From Limosilactobacillus kribbianus (GTDB lineage Bacteria > Bacillota > Bacilli > Lactobacillales > Lactobacillaceae): a DNA stretch of 64,000 bases. Where the stretch lies: the NCBI RefSeq assembly GCF_026413145.1, contig NZ_JAOVYZ010000002.1, forward strand, positions 62,001 through 126,000, read 5' to 3'. Below are positions 21,235-31,462 of this stretch, piece after piece. Positions within the stretch are counted from its first letter, which is position 1; each line of letters starts with the position of its first letter. A program made the position numbers and the translations under genes. The notes beneath the pieces were generated by a model. It saw nothing but the letters and a program-made list of their open reading frames with translations, did no database searches and was not told the DNA's origin.

Positions 21235-21777
21235 TTATCTAACTAGTAAACGACGAATTTGCTTAATCTTTGAGCTGAGACTACCATCCAGCGTCTTGTG
21301 ATCGGCATGGACGATAACCCCACCTAAAATTTCTGGATCAACGGCTTCGTTTAAGACCACGTCAGTAGCCCCGAAGCGCTTGGCCAGGTTGGCCTTTAAT
21401 TGATCCCGTTGTTGTTTATCGAGTTGGATCGCTGTGACAACGTCGGCATGCATCCGCTTATTCTTAGCGTCATACCGCCGCTCAAACTCATCAATAATTG
21501 CGACCATGCAATCCATGCGGCCGTAATCAAAAAGCATTTGAATCAGGTTGGCAACGTACTTGGAAGCACCCTGCTTTAAGTCCTGAACTAATGCCTTCTT
21601 TTCATCGAGTGATAATTGGACCCCCGCCAAGGCGGATTCCAAGTTCTCGTTATCCTCAAAGACTTGGCGCAAAGCAATCAATTCTTGATAAGTCGTGTCG
21701 AGTTCGTTGTCCTCATCGACCAATTCGAACAGTGCCCGGGCATAACGTCCGGCTACCGTTTTCTTATCAAGACTCAT
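21235..21777 (-). CDS. atpH: F1Fo ATP synthase delta subunit
   Basis: A 180-residue peripheral stalk protein (OSCP family). [15 protein letters not shown] marks the N-terminus and [17 protein letters not shown] the C-terminal signature. It joins F1 alpha to the b dimer. Its start overlaps the end of atpF by 11 bases, which suggests translational coupling. Confidence 0.95.
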   Translation of the reverse strand: MSLDKKTVAGRYARALFELVDEDNELDTTYQELIALRQVFEDNENLESALAGVQLSLDEKKALVQDLKQGASKYVANLIQMLFDYGRMDCMVAIIDEFERRYDAKNKRMHADVVTAIQLDKQQRDQLKANLAKRFGATDVVLNEAVDPEILGGVIVHADHKTLDGSLSSKIKQIRRLLVR

Positions 21778-22285
21778 GATCTACCAACCCTTCGATGTAG
21801 GAGTCGATCAATGCTTTTTGATCGTCTGCCTTTAATTCTTTTTGGATGAGTTTGGAAGCAATCTCAATAGATAAGTTTGCAACGTCATCCTTAGCACCAT
21901 TCAGCGCATCGCGACGTGCTTGATCCGCATCCTTTTGTGCTTGTTGTTTAAGACTTTGCGCGTCGTTTTGCGCAGCCTCAACAATCTGTGCTCGTTGTGT
22001 TTCGGCTGACTTCTTGGCATTGCTTACGATGTCAGCAGCCTCTTGACGTGAATTTTGCAGTTCGGCTTGACGCTTGGCGGCCATCTTCTCGGCATTTTCC
22101 CGGGACTTGGCAGCATTGTCGATATCACTAGCAATCTTGTCGGCACGCTTCTTCATCATGTCGGTGACTGGTCCCCATGCAAAGTGCTTGACCAGCAGCA
22201 TCAGGATAATGAAGGTTACAATGTAGAAAACAAGGTCCCCAATGTATAAACTGTTCGATTCAGCTAACACACTGTTCACAAACAT
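21767..22285 (-). CDS. atpF: F1Fo ATP synthase b subunit
   Basis: A 172-residue protein with one N-terminal membrane helix (about residues 15-35) and a long charged helix (about 45-165, rich in Ala, Gln, Lys and Asp) that forms the stator dimer. AGGAGGTG precedes the ATG at 22285. It overlaps atpH. Confidence 0.95.
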   Translation of the reverse strand: MFVNSVLAESNSLYIGDLVFYIVTFIILMLLVKHFAWGPVTDMMKKRADKIASDIDNAAKSRENAEKMAAKRQAELQNSRQEAADIVSNAKKSAETQRAQIVEAAQNDAQSLKQQAQKDADQARRDALNGAKDDVANLSIEIASKLIQKELKADDQKALIDSYIEGLVDHES

Positions 22286-22330
22286 CTATTGACACCTCCT
22301 TGTTTGTAAAAATCGAAAAGTGATTAACGA

Positions 22331-22570
<240 letters not shown>

Positions 22571-22573
22571 TTA

Positions 22574-23281
22574 TTATTCGGAAATCTTCCGAGAAATATA
22601 AACCGTCGTTAATGTTACAAAGACATACGCCTGAATTGAACCGATAAATACTGAGAATCCTTGCCAACAAAGCTCCAGGAGCAGTCCTGGGATAATGGTT
22701 AAGATACCATGTGAGAAGGCCATGTTTGCAATTAAACTCATTAACAGTTCACCGGCAAAAATGTTACCAAAGATACGAAGGCCCAGCGTCAAGAAGTTGG
22801 CGAAGTCTTCAATGATGTTAACTGGCAGCATCAACGTAAATGGCTTAGCGTAGTTCTTTAAGTAACCGCCAAGACCGTTGTGTGCTACCCCAGCAAAGTG
22901 AGCCAGTGTCATTACCATCAGTGAGAAGGTCAACGTTACGACTGGATCCGCCGTAGGACTTCTAAGCACTTCCGCCCCATTCCAATGGAACTGGAACAGC
23001 AACCCGAATTGGTTAGCGAAGAAGATGAAGACGAACAAGACAAAGGCAAAGAAACTGTAATGGCCCTGTTCTTCAGCTGGCATCTGACTTCTGACGATCC
23101 CGTTCGTGAAATCGACTAACCATTCAAAGACGTTTTGCGCGCCGGTTGGTTTCATCTTGATCTTTCGTGACATCCCGTAAAGAGTGAAGAACACGATTGC
23201 GTAGATAATCAGTCCAGAAACAATGTTCGTTGTATTGAACGTGAGTCCGAAAAGCTTAAAAGTTAAAGCATCACCGCCCAT
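22574..23281 (-). CDS. atpB: F1Fo ATP synthase a subunit
   Basis: A 235-residue membrane protein with five or six helices. The essential arginine lies in [15 protein letters not shown], next to the c-ring. It is the first gene of the operon. No atpI is present upstream. AGAGGTGG lies before the ATG at 23281. Confidence 0.95.
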   Translation of the reverse strand: MGGDALTFKLFGLTFNTTNIVSGLIIYAIVFFTLYGMSRKIKMKPTGAQNVFEWLVDFTNGIVRSQMPAEEQGHYSFFAFVLFVFIFFANQFGLLFQFHWNGAEVLRSPTADPVVTLTFSLMVMTLAHFAGVAHNGLGGYLKNYAKPFTLMLPVNIIEDFANFLTLGLRIFGNIFAGELLMSLIANMAFSHGILTIIPGLLLELCWQGFSVFIGSIQAYVFVTLTTVYISRKISE

Positions 23282-23377
23282 TCATATTCCACCTCTTTCC
23301 TTATAACAAAAATTTGGCTTGTAAATTGGATGAACGTTGTGGATAAAAAAACGTATTAAGCCCAAGTTACGTCCACT

Positions 23378-23406
23378 AATATATCATTATTTAAGCAAAA
23401 TTTCAA
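23378..23406 (-). promoter_or_regulatory. Promoter of the atp operon
   Basis: On the minus strand TTGAAA (23401-23406) and TATATT (23378-23383) have a 17-base spacer. The 5' leader to atpB is about 90 bases. Confidence 0.6.
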
Positions 23407-23510
23407 AAAATTTTAAGTTATTCTAACCACTTGTTAAGCCTTGGGCGCCCTACTTTCGCGTCCTTTTTGCTTCGATACAGTTTTGACAATTTGTCTGATT
23501 AACAAACTTA

Positions 23511-24785
23511 CTAACCTTGTTCACTAAAAGCCCGTTGTGGCAGGACCAGGTTCAAGATGATTCCGAGCACGGCAGCTACGGCCAGACCCGAGAATTGGTA
23601 CTTGCCTAATTGCAAATAAGCATTCCCAATGCCGACGACCAGGATCACCGAGGAGATCATCAGATTGCGCTTAATATTGAAGTCAATCTGGTGCTCGATC
23701 ATGACTCGCAGCCCGCTAGAGGCAATAACCCCAAAAAGCAGAAAAGAAATCCCACCGATCACCGGGGACGGAATCGTTTCAATCAGGGCACTGAGCTTGC
23801 CAATGAAGCTGAAGAAGATCGCGAAGGCGGCTGCCCCGGCCAGGACATAGACCGAATGAACCCGGGTGATCGCCAACACTCCAATGTTTTCGCCATAAGA
23901 GGTCACCGGGGGCCCACCGACAAAACCGGCGATGATTGAGGCCGTCCCGTCACCTGCCAGGGTGTGGTTGAGGCCCGGATCCTTGAAGTAGTTGCGATCA
24001 GTTAGTTCGTTGAGCACCATGATGTGCCCGAGGTGTTCGGTCATTGTCACGAAGGCAATCGGCGCCATACTGAGGATTGCTCCCCAATATAGCTGCGGCC
24101 GATAGGTGACAAAGGGAATCTGAAAGTTCGGCAGGCTAAACCAGTGGGCCCGCAGAACGGGACTAAAGTCCACAATCCCAAAGAGGCAGGCGATCAGATA
24201 ACCCCCGACGATCCCCAAGAGAATTGGGATCAGGCCCAAGAATCCCTTGAAGTACATGTTAAAGGCAACCGTGATCAGCATCGTCAGCATCGCCACGGCA
24301 AAAAACTTCAGGTCGTAGTGACCGGTCGCCGAATTAATGGTGGCATCCTTGGCGGCCGTGCTGGCAAGCGACAGGCCGATAACGACAACAATTGGGCCGA
24401 CGATGATTGGCGGTAGGACCCGGTCGATCCAGGCCGAACCGATCCGGCTGACTACTAATGCTACGATCAAATAGACGCAGCCGACCGCCACGGTCCCCTG
24501 GGCAATTCCCGGATAACCAGTGGTCTTCATCAGTGCCATCATCGGCACGACAAAGGAAAAACTCGATCCCATATAAGCCGGGATCTTGTGCTTAGTAATT
24601 AATAGATAGATTAACGTCCCCACCCCGGAGCTAAAGAGAGCGATCCCGGGATTTAAGCCCACCAGGATCGGCACCAGAACGGTAGAACCAAACATTGAAA
24701 ACATGTGTTGCAGAGAAAGCCCTACCCACTGTGCGGGCCGCGGCTTCTCATCAACATCGAGTACGACATCGCGACGATGCGCCAT
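23511..24785 (-). CDS. pyrP: Uracil permease (NCS2/UraA family)
   Basis: A 424-residue permease with about 12-14 membrane segments. QHMFSMFGSTVLVPILVG near the N-terminus and FGENIGVLA-like SYGENIGVLAITRVHS match uracil:H+ symporters of the UraA/PyrP group. The start is the ATG at 24785, just after GAGGAGGG. Longer in-frame readings run into the attenuator hairpin. A PyrR-type leader directly upstream supports uracil as substrate. upp, which turns uracil into UMP, lies about 2 kb away. Confidence 0.92.
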   Translation of the reverse strand: MAHRRDVVLDVDEKPRPAQWVGLSLQHMFSMFGSTVLVPILVGLNPGIALFSSGVGTLIYLLITKHKIPAYMGSSFSFVVPMMALMKTTGYPGIAQGTVAVGCVYLIVALVVSRIGSAWIDRVLPPIIVGPIVVVIGLSLASTAAKDATINSATGHYDLKFFAVAMLTMLITVAFNMYFKGFLGLIPILLGIVGGYLIACLFGIVDFSPVLRAHWFSLPNFQIPFVTYRPQLYWGAILSMAPIAFVTMTEHLGHIMVLNELTDRNYFKDPGLNHTLAGDGTASIIAGFVGGPPVTSYGENIGVLAITRVHSVYVLAGAAAFAIFFSFIGKLSALIETIPSPVIGGISFLLFGVIASSGLRVMIEHQIDFNIKRNLMISSVILVVGIGNAYLQLGKYQFSGLAVAAVLGIILNLVLPQRAFSEQG

Positions 24786-24804
24786 TCTTTTTCCCTCCTC
24801 AATT

Positions 24805-24908
24805 AAAAAGCAGCCTTGGGACCTCGCCCAAAGCTGCACTCAAATGCGGCCATCTGCCGCTAATCATTTCACGCACCTTTGGGATCTCACGGAATCCCGC
24901 TTAAAGGT
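24805..24908 (-). promoter_or_regulatory. PyrR-type transcription attenuator of pyrP
   Basis: Reading the minus strand, ACCTTT (24903-24908) pairs with AAAGGT (24875-24880) around an inner stem GGGAT/ATCCC that carries the loop TCCGTGAG, like known PyrR-binding loops. A terminator (GCAGC.TTGGG with CCCAA.GCTGC, then TTTTT, 24805-24837) follows and ends just before the pyrP Shine-Dalgarno site. UMP-bound PyrR would favour termination. The alternative antiterminator pairing was not folded. Confidence 0.75.
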
Positions 24909-24911
24909 TTT

Positions 24912-25700
24912 TTAATCGTTCTTATCATAGTTATTTGGGGATTGCTTGTCAACTAGATGATTACGTCTTCTGGTCATTACCCAGGCGGTCATGGGCACCG
25001 TAATCAGCACACCGATAAAGGAAACCAGGATCTCCAGCATCTCAGCCACGAAGATCTTGTTGTTCATGATCGTGCCCAGCGAGTAGTGAAGGCCAGCAAA
25101 CCAGAGGAAGAGCGCTAAGAAGCCCCCGAAGACGCCGAAGAAAAGCGTGTTGAAGGTTGTGCCGATGATCTGTCGACCAATTGCCATCCCGCTACTCATC
25201 AACCGAGCGTTAGTAATTTGAGGATGGTTGTCGAGAACCTCGGTTAAGCCAGAAGAGATTGCCATGGCGGCCTCGGCTATTGCCCCCAGCGTGCTGAGGA
25301 CCATTACCGTCTCGGCCACCTTGAGGTAGGAGATGCCGATTAAGATCGACATCCCCTCCAGCTCGTCGCTGTCCTCGGTACCAAAGCCCTGAACCATCGC
25401 CCAGTGCTCGATGCCGATGATGAATAAGATTAAAATCGCCAGGACGATCAGGGAGGCGTAGAAGGCCGTCACCGTAGTGCGCAGGTCGTCCTCCCCCATG
25501 AAGATCGTCACGGCCAGGATAATCACCCCGGTTGTGATCATTACAAACATCGGTGGGACGTGAAAGGCAATCAGCACCATTGCAAAGTAGAGGAAGCCAA
25601 AGTTCAGCAACAAACTCCAAAAAGCCGTCCAGCCCTGCTTGCCACCGACGAGAATCATTAAAATCATTAGTAACAGCCCGAGGGCCGTAATCGTCGTCAC
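24912..25700 (-). CDS. YibE/F family membrane protein
   Basis: A 262-residue membrane protein with six or seven segments, of the YibE/F family. The family signature region STLGAIAEAAMAISSGLTEV resembles the stretch LGSLGAVMDESSDI of its neighbour. The function is unknown. The ATG overlaps the stop of the neighbour by four bases, so the pair is co-translated and may form one complex. Its last codons contain the pyrP promoter. Confidence 0.8.
   Translation of the reverse strand: MTTITALGLLLMILMILVGGKQGWTAFWSLLLNFGFLYFAMVLIAFHVPPMFVMITTGVIILAVTIFMGEDDLRTTVTAFYASLIVLAILILFIIGIEHWAMVQGFGTEDSDELEGMSILIGISYLKVAETVMVLSTLGAIAEAAMAISSGLTEVLDNHPQITNARLMSSGMAIGRQIIGTTFNTLFFGVFGGFLALFLWFAGLHYSLGTIMNNKIFVAEMLEILVSFIGVLITVPMTAWVMTRRRNHLVDKQSPNNYDKND
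24924..24952 (-). promoter_or_regulatory. Promoter of pyrP inside the end of the YibE/F gene
   Basis: Consensus-like TTGACA (24947-24952), 17-base spacer, TATGAT (24924-24929), directly upstream of the PyrR-type leader. Confidence 0.75.
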
Positions 25701-26812
25701 TTTGCTCGCCTCCCTAACAGTAGTGCCCCAAACGCGCTGACCAGTGGAATCGCCAAAACGATTCCAATTCCACTGACCAGGCTCTGAACCGTTCCTAGGC
25801 TCATGTTCATTGCGAAGGTATAGCCCCAGGAATTACCGTTCTTAATGTAGAGCAGGCTGGACGTGAAGGTGTCGGCCATGAAAATAAGAAAGAGGACATT
25901 GATCAGCGGTCCCATGATCGATTTGCCGACATTGCGTCCGGACATGAAGAGCTGACGCGCACTCACCGTGGGTTCCAGCTGCTTGAGCTCAAAGAGGGTC
26001 GCGATGATGTCGCTGGATTCGTCCATCACCGCCCCGAGCGAACCCAAGAGTGTTTCGGCCAAAAACAGCGGCCGGGGCACTTGGGTGACATACTGCATCG
26101 ACTCGTAGTAGATCCCCCGCTCGTGGGTCCAGGCAAAGACCAGCAGACTGACTCCCAGGGCGGCAAAGGTCCCGATGACCGTCGCACTAAAGGTGGCCAG
26201 CATTTTTTTGCTGGGGCCCAGTACCAAGAGCAGGCTGACGAAAGCAAAGATGACCGTCAGGACGCTAAAGATAGGCAGCACGTGCTCCCCGTTTTCATTC
26301 AGATCCAGGGTGACCGCCGCCATAAAGAGCAGGGCGTTGACGATCACGCTCACCAGAGCCCAGGCGCCGGACCGCCCCATCATCAGCAGGAGTAAAGTCA
26401 CGACCAGCCAGGCCAAAGTGACCAGGACCGTGTCCCGTTTGTAACCAGCAATGTTGGCCGACAGGGTCCCCCTGTGCTGGTGCAACTGGGTCAAGAAGAC
26501 CTGGTCACCCACCCGGAAGCGCTGATCCATCGGCTGGGAATCACTGTAAGTATTGGTCAGGGTGAGTCGTCGTCCCCGGTAGTGCCCGTTCATGATCACC
26601 GCCACCAAGCGCTGGTCATACTGGTGGTCAATATTCTTAAACTGGTCGCTGGTCCGACGTGCTCTCCCTGTTTTGCCGACCCGGACGACCTTGGCGATTG
26701 GCTGGTGATAAAAGCGCTGGTTATGCATGGTAAAGCCGATGCTAACGATGCCGATCAGCACCAAAATCAGCAACAGCCAGCGGCGCTTTTTCAGCCACGA
26801 TTGTTGAAACAT
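25697..26812 (-). CDS. YibE/F family membrane protein (long form)
   Basis: A 371-residue protein. After a first membrane helix (about residues 11-30) comes an extracytoplasmic beta-rich domain (about 35-125, with VAVIMNGHYRGRRLTLTN and VGDQVFLTQL). Seven or so membrane segments with the YibE/F signature LGSLGAVMDESSDI follow. Together with the next gene it forms a conserved pair of unknown function. AGGAAG precedes the ATG at 26812. Confidence 0.8.
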   Translation of the reverse strand: MFQQSWLKKRRWLLLILVLIGIVSIGFTMHNQRFYHQPIAKVVRVGKTGRARRTSDQFKNIDHQYDQRLVAVIMNGHYRGRRLTLTNTYSDSQPMDQRFRVGDQVFLTQLHQHRGTLSANIAGYKRDTVLVTLAWLVVTLLLLMMGRSGAWALVSVIVNALLFMAAVTLDLNENGEHVLPIFSVLTVIFAFVSLLLVLGPSKKMLATFSATVIGTFAALGVSLLVFAWTHERGIYYESMQYVTQVPRPLFLAETLLGSLGAVMDESSDIIATLFELKQLEPTVSARQLFMSGRNVGKSIMGPLINVLFLIFMADTFTSSLLYIKNGNSWGYTFAMNMSLGTVQSLVSGIGIVLAIPLVSAFGALLLGRRAK

Positions 26813-26916
26813 TGCAAGACTTCCTTCTCAATAACACTACCTGCCATTTTACTATTCCTAATCCAAGAGGAAAGCCTCTGGGAAAAATTTAAGGGCTTTA
26901 TAAGCTTCGCAATAAG

Positions 26917-26962
26917 AAAAGCGCCACCAAACTCAGTCATCCTGAATCTAGTGACGCTAAAA
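26917..26962 (-). terminator. Terminator of upp
   Basis: On the minus strand AGCGTCAC pairs with GTGGCGCT and is followed by TTTTC. Confidence 0.6.
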
Positions 26963-26970
26963 TCACGAAA

Positions 26971-27606
26971 TTACTTAGTACCGAAGAGCCGGTCACCGGC
27001 ATCCCCAAGGCCAGGAACAATGTAGCCATCCTTGTTCAGGTGGTCATCGAGGCCCGCGGTGTAAATGTCGACGTCAGGGTAGGCTTCGCGAACAGCCTGA
27101 ACCCCTTCTGGTGCGGCAACCAAGCAGGCGAACTTCATATTCTTCTCCTGGCAGCCCCGCTTCTTCAGTGCTTCGATCGCCATCATGGCAGAGCCACCGG
27201 TGGCCAGCATTGGGTCAACGATGAAGAGTTGCCGTTCCGTGATGTCGTTTGGCAGCTTAACGAAGTATTCGTGCGGCTTCAGGGTCTTCTCGTCCCGGTA
27301 CATCCCGATGAAACCAATCTTGGCTGCCGGAATCAGGTCGGTCATTCCGTCGACCATCCCCAGGCCGGCCCGCAGGATTGGAATGATGGCAACTTTCTTG
27401 CCGGCCAGTTCCTTTTGGGTTGTCTTAGCAATTGGCGTTTCAATCTCGACGTCCTTTAATGGCATATCACGAGAAACCTCGTATGCCATGAGGGTTGAGA
27501 TTTCCTTCACCGTTTCCCGGAAGAACTTAGTCCCGACGTTCTTGTCCCGAATCATTGTTAACTTGTGCTGGATCAATGGATGATCAATAACTTCAAACTT
27601 GCCCAT
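26971..27606 (-). CDS. upp: Uracil phosphoribosyltransferase
   Basis: A 211-residue cytosolic enzyme that converts uracil and PRPP to UMP in pyrimidine salvage. The PRPP loop is [18 protein letters not shown], and the uracil-binding end [17 protein letters not shown] is complete. The N-terminus [18 protein letters not shown] is typical. AAAGGAG precedes the ATG. It works downstream of the pyrP permease. Confidence 0.97.
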   Translation of the reverse strand: MGKFEVIDHPLIQHKLTMIRDKNVGTKFFRETVKEISTLMAYEVSRDMPLKDVEIETPIAKTTQKELAGKKVAIIPILRAGLGMVDGMTDLIPAAKIGFIGMYRDEKTLKPHEYFVKLPNDITERQLFIVDPMLATGGSAMMAIEALKKRGCQEKNMKFACLVAAPEGVQAVREAYPDVDIYTAGLDDHLNKDGYIVPGLGDAGDRLFGTK

Positions 27607-27709
27607 GCCTTATACACACTCCTTTGAATTTCTCCCCTATTTTACCAAAAAAAGTGAGGGGTGACAAAACTTGTTTGCCAAACTCCTCACAATCTTCGTC
27701 AATGTTTAT

Positions 27710-28738
27710 TTATTTGACCATGTCGGTACTAAAGTGGACCCCACCAGCCGACTTATTGAGCCGGTTCATGTAGGCGCCCCCCAGTCCCGTGGCGTCGAAG
27801 GCTTCGGTCACAATTGCCTTGACGTTGGGCTGGTCGTCGAACTGGCGCAGGCCGTCAAAAAGGCGGGCACTGGCGTCTTTGACCCCGGTGCCAAGAGAGA
27901 ACTGAATGGCGTTCATCGGCAGGGTCGCCTTCTGTAGGATTGCGCCTTCAGCCATGATGCCGACGTCAAACGGTTGGGCGGCGATCCACTTGATCACCTG
28001 AGCCCAGTCGGTTCCCTGGTCAACAATGTAAACCTGGGCGTTCGGGGCGTAGTGCTTGTACTTCATCCCTGGTGCCTTCGGGGTCTCGTTTTTGCCGACC
28101 TTGTGGTGATTCAAATCAATTGAGCCAATCACTGCTTCGATGTCCTTCTTGGTGACTGCTCCCGGCCGTAAGATAACTGGGGTGGCCGTTGACATGTCCA
28201 GGACGGTCGATTCAACCCCGACCCGCGTTGGCCCGTTGTCGAGGATTCCGGCGATCTTACCGTGCAGGTCGTGGTAAACATGCTGGGCCGTGGTTGGGCT
28301 CGGCTTACCGGAGGTGTTGGCGGATGGTCCAACCATTGGAACCCCGGCCTTGGCGATCAGGTCCAGGGTTGGTTGGCAGTCTGGGAAACGGAAGGCAACC
28401 GTGTTCAGTCCCCCCGTCACCGTCTTCGAAAGAACATGTTTCTTGATCTTTAAGATGATCGTCAGTGAACCCGGCCAGAAGGCCTTCATCAGTTTCCGCG
28501 CATTGTCCGGAATTTCGGCCGCGTACTTTTCAACCATGGCCACCGAGTTAACGTGGACGATCAAGGGGTTGTCGCTCGGCCGGCCCTTTGCCAGGTAAAC
28601 GTTCTTGACCGCGTCCTCGTTGGTCGCGTCCGCCCCGAGACCGTACACCGTCTCGGTTGGAAAGGCTACGAGCTCGCCCCGCTTGATAGCGGCCGCCGCC
28701 TCGTCAATTTCACTCAACTGAAAAATTTTGGTATCCAT
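27710..28738 (-). CDS. L-threonylcarbamoyladenylate synthase (Sua5/YwlC type)
   Basis: A 342-residue enzyme that makes threonylcarbamoyl-AMP for the t6A37 modification of ANN-decoding tRNAs. The YrdC domain (about 8-195) has VAFPTETVYGLGADA and LAKGRPSDNPLIVHV. The C-terminal Sua5 domain (about 225-342, PGMKYKHYAPNAQVYIVD) makes it the long form rather than TsaC. The start is the ATG at 28738 with AGGAGG before it. It begins 5 bases after the prmC stop in the tdk-prfA-prmC-sua5 operon. Confidence 0.93.
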   Translation of the reverse strand: MDTKIFQLSEIDEAAAAIKRGELVAFPTETVYGLGADATNEDAVKNVYLAKGRPSDNPLIVHVNSVAMVEKYAAEIPDNARKLMKAFWPGSLTIILKIKKHVLSKTVTGGLNTVAFRFPDCQPTLDLIAKAGVPMVGPSANTSGKPSPTTAQHVYHDLHGKIAGILDNGPTRVGVESTVLDMSTATPVILRPGAVTKKDIEAVIGSIDLNHHKVGKNETPKAPGMKYKHYAPNAQVYIVDQGTDWAQVIKWIAAQPFDVGIMAEGAILQKATLPMNAIQFSLGTGVKDASARLFDGLRQFDDQPNVKAIVTEAFDATGLGGAYMNRLNKSAGGVHFSTDMVK

Positions 28739-28743
28739 TCTTG

Positions 28744-29607
28744 CTAATTTCCTCCTGCGCCTGAAAAATCCCATACGTGTATCATCCTCATCTTTCCAGC
28801 CACATCATGGCGCGTCTCAATCTTAGCCTGCCGATCGCACTGGTGCAACAGAGCCTGAATCGTCTCCTCTTGGTCATAGCCGGTCTCGCCATACAGCTGG
28901 CCGTTCGCAGTCAGGTGCGCACCCGCCTGTTCAAAGAGGCGGTGGTAAAACCCGAGGCCGTGTTCATCGGCAAACAGGGCTAGGGCAGGCTCATAATCCA
29001 GGACCGCTTGATCCATCACGCCAGTATCCTGATGGTCGATGTAGGGCGGATTGGTCACGATCAAGTCGAAACGCTGGTCAGCAAGCGCCGCAAAAAGGTC
29101 ACTCTCCACCAACGGCAAATCCAGACCAAAGTGGCGGCAGTTTTCCTCCGCCACCTCCAGTGCGGCCGGTGAAACATCGCTCAGCGTCACCCGCCATTGT
29201 GGCCGCTCCAGTGCCAAAGTAATCCCGATATCTCCGCTGCCAGTGCCCAGATCCAGCACTCGCAACGGCTGGGCGGGCATTTTGGCAAGCACCCAATCGA
29301 CCAGCTCGGCAGTCTCCGCTTCGGGAACCAGCACCGCCGGGGTAACCTTGAAGTTTCGGCCGTAAAACGGCGCCTTCCCGGCAATGTATTGGGCCGGTTC
29401 ATGTTTCAAGAGCCGCGCAACCGCCCCTTCAAACCAGTGCTGCTCAGTTGCCGGCATCTGATCACGATTGTGCAGCAGTAAGTGGGTGGCATCCCAGTCG
29501 TGACGCATTTGCAATAGAAACTGACCGGCGCTTGGATCAAGCTCAGCCCCCGCCAGTTGTTCTTTGGCCCAGCACTGAGCCGCAAAGTAGGTCCAGCTGC
29601 TATTCAT
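28744..29607 (-). CDS. prmC: Release factor glutamine methyltransferase
   Basis: A 287-residue SAM-dependent enzyme that methylates the Gln of the GGQ motif in release factors. [17 protein letters not shown] binds SAM and VTNPPYID is the active-site motif. The start was set to the ATG at 29607 ([11 protein letters not shown]), which overlaps the end of prfA by 8 bases. A longer reading would extend into prfA without a binding site. Its substrate gene, prfA, is directly upstream. Confidence 0.93.
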   Translation of the reverse strand: MNSSWTYFAAQCWAKEQLAGAELDPSAGQFLLQMRHDWDATHLLLHNRDQMPATEQHWFEGAVARLLKHEPAQYIAGKAPFYGRNFKVTPAVLVPEAETAELVDWVLAKMPAQPLRVLDLGTGSGDIGITLALERPQWRVTLSDVSPAALEVAEENCRHFGLDLPLVESDLFAALADQRFDLIVTNPPYIDHQDTGVMDQAVLDYEPALALFADEHGLGFYHRLFEQAGAHLTANGQLYGETGYDQEETIQALLHQCDRQAKIETRHDVAGKMRMIHVWDFSGAGGN

Positions 29608-30688
29608 TGCGCAGCTGTTCCAGCTTCTTGGTCTGGTCAGCAACGATCAGCGCCTCGATAATCTCGTCGAGGTCACCAGCCATGATCTTGTCCAACTTGT
29701 TTAAGGTCAAGCCGATCCGGTGATCCGTAACCCGGTTTTGCGGGTAGTTGTAGGTCCGGATCCGTTCTGATCGGTCACCGGTCCCAATGGCGTCCTTCCG
29801 CTTCTGGTCGTATGCGCTCTGTTCCTTTTGCTGGTAGTAATCGTAAACCCGCGACTTCAGAATTCGCATGGCCTTGGCCCGGTTCTGCTGCTGGGACCGC
29901 TCGTCCTGCATGGCAACCACGATTCCGGTTGGCAGGTGGGTCATCCGCACGGCCGAAGAGGTCTTGTTGACGTGCTGACCACCGGCACCACTGGAACGGT
30001 AAACGTCAACTCGAATGTCCTTGGGATCCAGTTCTACATCCACATCCTCGGCTTCGGGCATGACCCCAACCGTCGCCGTTGAGGTGTGCACCCGGCCAGC
30101 AGATTCGGTCACTGGCACCCGCTGAACCCGGTGGGCGCCGTTTTCAAACTTCAGCTTCGAGTAAACCTTGTCCCCAGTGATCATCAAGGCGATTTCCTTG
30201 AAGCCACCGACCTCGGTCTCGTTCTTATCAACGACTTCGACCTTCCAGCCCTGGCGTTCAGCGTAGTGGAGGTACATGTTGTAAAGGTCGGCCGCAAACA
30301 GGCTGGCCTCGTCCCCCCCGGCGGCACCGCGGATTTCCATGATGATGTTCTTGTCATCGTTTGGATCCTTTGGAATCAGGAGCATTTCCAGTTCCTTTTC
30401 CAGCTTAGCCTGCTTATCCTTGGCCTCGCTCAGCTCGTCCTTGGTCAAGGCAGTCAGGTCCGGATCGTCGGATTCCCGTAGCAGTTCTTCATCACCCTGA
30501 ATTGTCTCAGTGACCTGCTTGTATTCATTGTATTTTTCAACCGTTTCACGCAGGCTCCCCTCTTCCTTGGAGAGTTTCATGAAGCGTTGTGAATCAGCAA
30601 TCACTTCTGGATCGCTGATCAGTTCGTTCAGCTCATCGTAACGGTCGGCAACCGCCTGGAGCTTATCGAAGATGTCTTTCATTTCCAT
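29600..30688 (-). CDS. prfA: Peptide chain release factor 1
   Basis: A 362-residue factor that reads UAA and UAG. The codon-recognition motif PVTES and the catalytic [16 protein letters not shown] are present. The start is the ATG at 30688, with AGGAGG about 9 bases before it. A longer frame to 30745 would overlap tdk and lack a site. Because it is intact, UAG codons such as the one in the GH120 gene should normally terminate. Confidence 0.96.
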   Translation of the reverse strand: MEMKDIFDKLQAVADRYDELNELISDPEVIADSQRFMKLSKEEGSLRETVEKYNEYKQVTETIQGDEELLRESDDPDLTALTKDELSEAKDKQAKLEKELEMLLIPKDPNDDKNIIMEIRGAAGGDEASLFAADLYNMYLHYAERQGWKVEVVDKNETEVGGFKEIALMITGDKVYSKLKFENGAHRVQRVPVTESAGRVHTSTATVGVMPEAEDVDVELDPKDIRVDVYRSSGAGGQHVNKTSSAVRMTHLPTGIVVAMQDERSQQQNRAKAMRILKSRVYDYYQQKEQSAYDQKRKDAIGTGDRSERIRTYNYPQNRVTDHRIGLTLNKLDKIMAGDLDEIIEALIVADQTKKLEQLRNE

Positions 30689-30702
30689 CGGTCTGTTTCC
30701 TC

Positions 30703-31281
30703 CTATTGTTGGTCTAATTGGGGATGGAAATAGTGCTTGCGGCAAACCGGGTAGTAAGACTCGTTGCCACCAATCTGCACCTGTTCCCCCTCGTACACGG
30801 GCTTGCCGTCGTGGATGCGCAGGTTCATTGTCGCCTTATGCGGACAGAACCAGCAGATGGTCTTCATCTCCTCGATCTTATCAGCATAGATCAGCAGATA
30901 CTTAGAACCTTCAAACAATTCATTTCGAAAGTCGTTCTTCAGCCCAAAGGTCATCACCGGGATGTCCAGCTCGTCGACGATCTTGATCAGCTGAAGGACG
31001 TGGTGCTTTTTCAAAAACTGGGCTTCGTCGATCAAAACGCAGTAGACGGGATGGTCAATCTGCTTGACGTACTCATAAATGTCGGTGTCGTCCATCACCG
31101 GGGTCACCCGCCGCTTCAGGCCAATCCGACTGGCGATCACCCCTTGGCCAGACCGGTTGTCAATCCCGCTGGTCATTAAGACGACCGGCTTGCCCTGCTC
31201 CTCATAGTTGTGGGCAACCTTCAGGATATCAATTGACTTGCCAGAATTCATTGCGCCGTATTTGAAAAATAACTGTGCCAC
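30703..31281 (-). CDS. tdk: Thymidine kinase
   Basis: A 192-residue class II thymidine kinase. The P-loop is GAMNSGKS (residues 9-16), LIDEAQFL is the Walker B region, and cysteines in CWFCPHKA and CRKHYF form the zinc ribbon. It phosphorylates thymidine in salvage. It is first of the operon tdk-prfA-prmC-sua5. Its end lies 15 bases before the prfA start. Confidence 0.95.
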   Translation of the reverse strand: MAQLFFKYGAMNSGKSIDILKVAHNYEEQGKPVVLMTSGIDNRSGQGVIASRIGLKRRVTPVMDDTDIYEYVKQIDHPVYCVLIDEAQFLKKHHVLQLIKIVDELDIPVMTFGLKNDFRNELFEGSKYLLIYADKIEEMKTICWFCPHKATMNLRIHDGKPVYEGEQVQIGGNESYYPVCRKHYFHPQLDQQ

Positions 31282-31462
31282 GATGCGTGCTCCTTTTTAT
31301 TGCATAGTACTCTTCATTATATCGAAAATTCAAATGCTTTTAAATACTTCGCCCTCCCCGGAGCACATTGGGAAATCGATTTAGGCGGAAAGCTTTCATT
31401 TTTCATCCATAAAGATTAAAATTAAACGGTATTTAATCTCTATTAAGAAAGGAACTGTTTCG

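Noticed and set aside
31282-31462. Intergenic region before murT
   Set aside because: I looked for a promoter and small genes. Only weak AT-rich matches were seen, none good enough to report.
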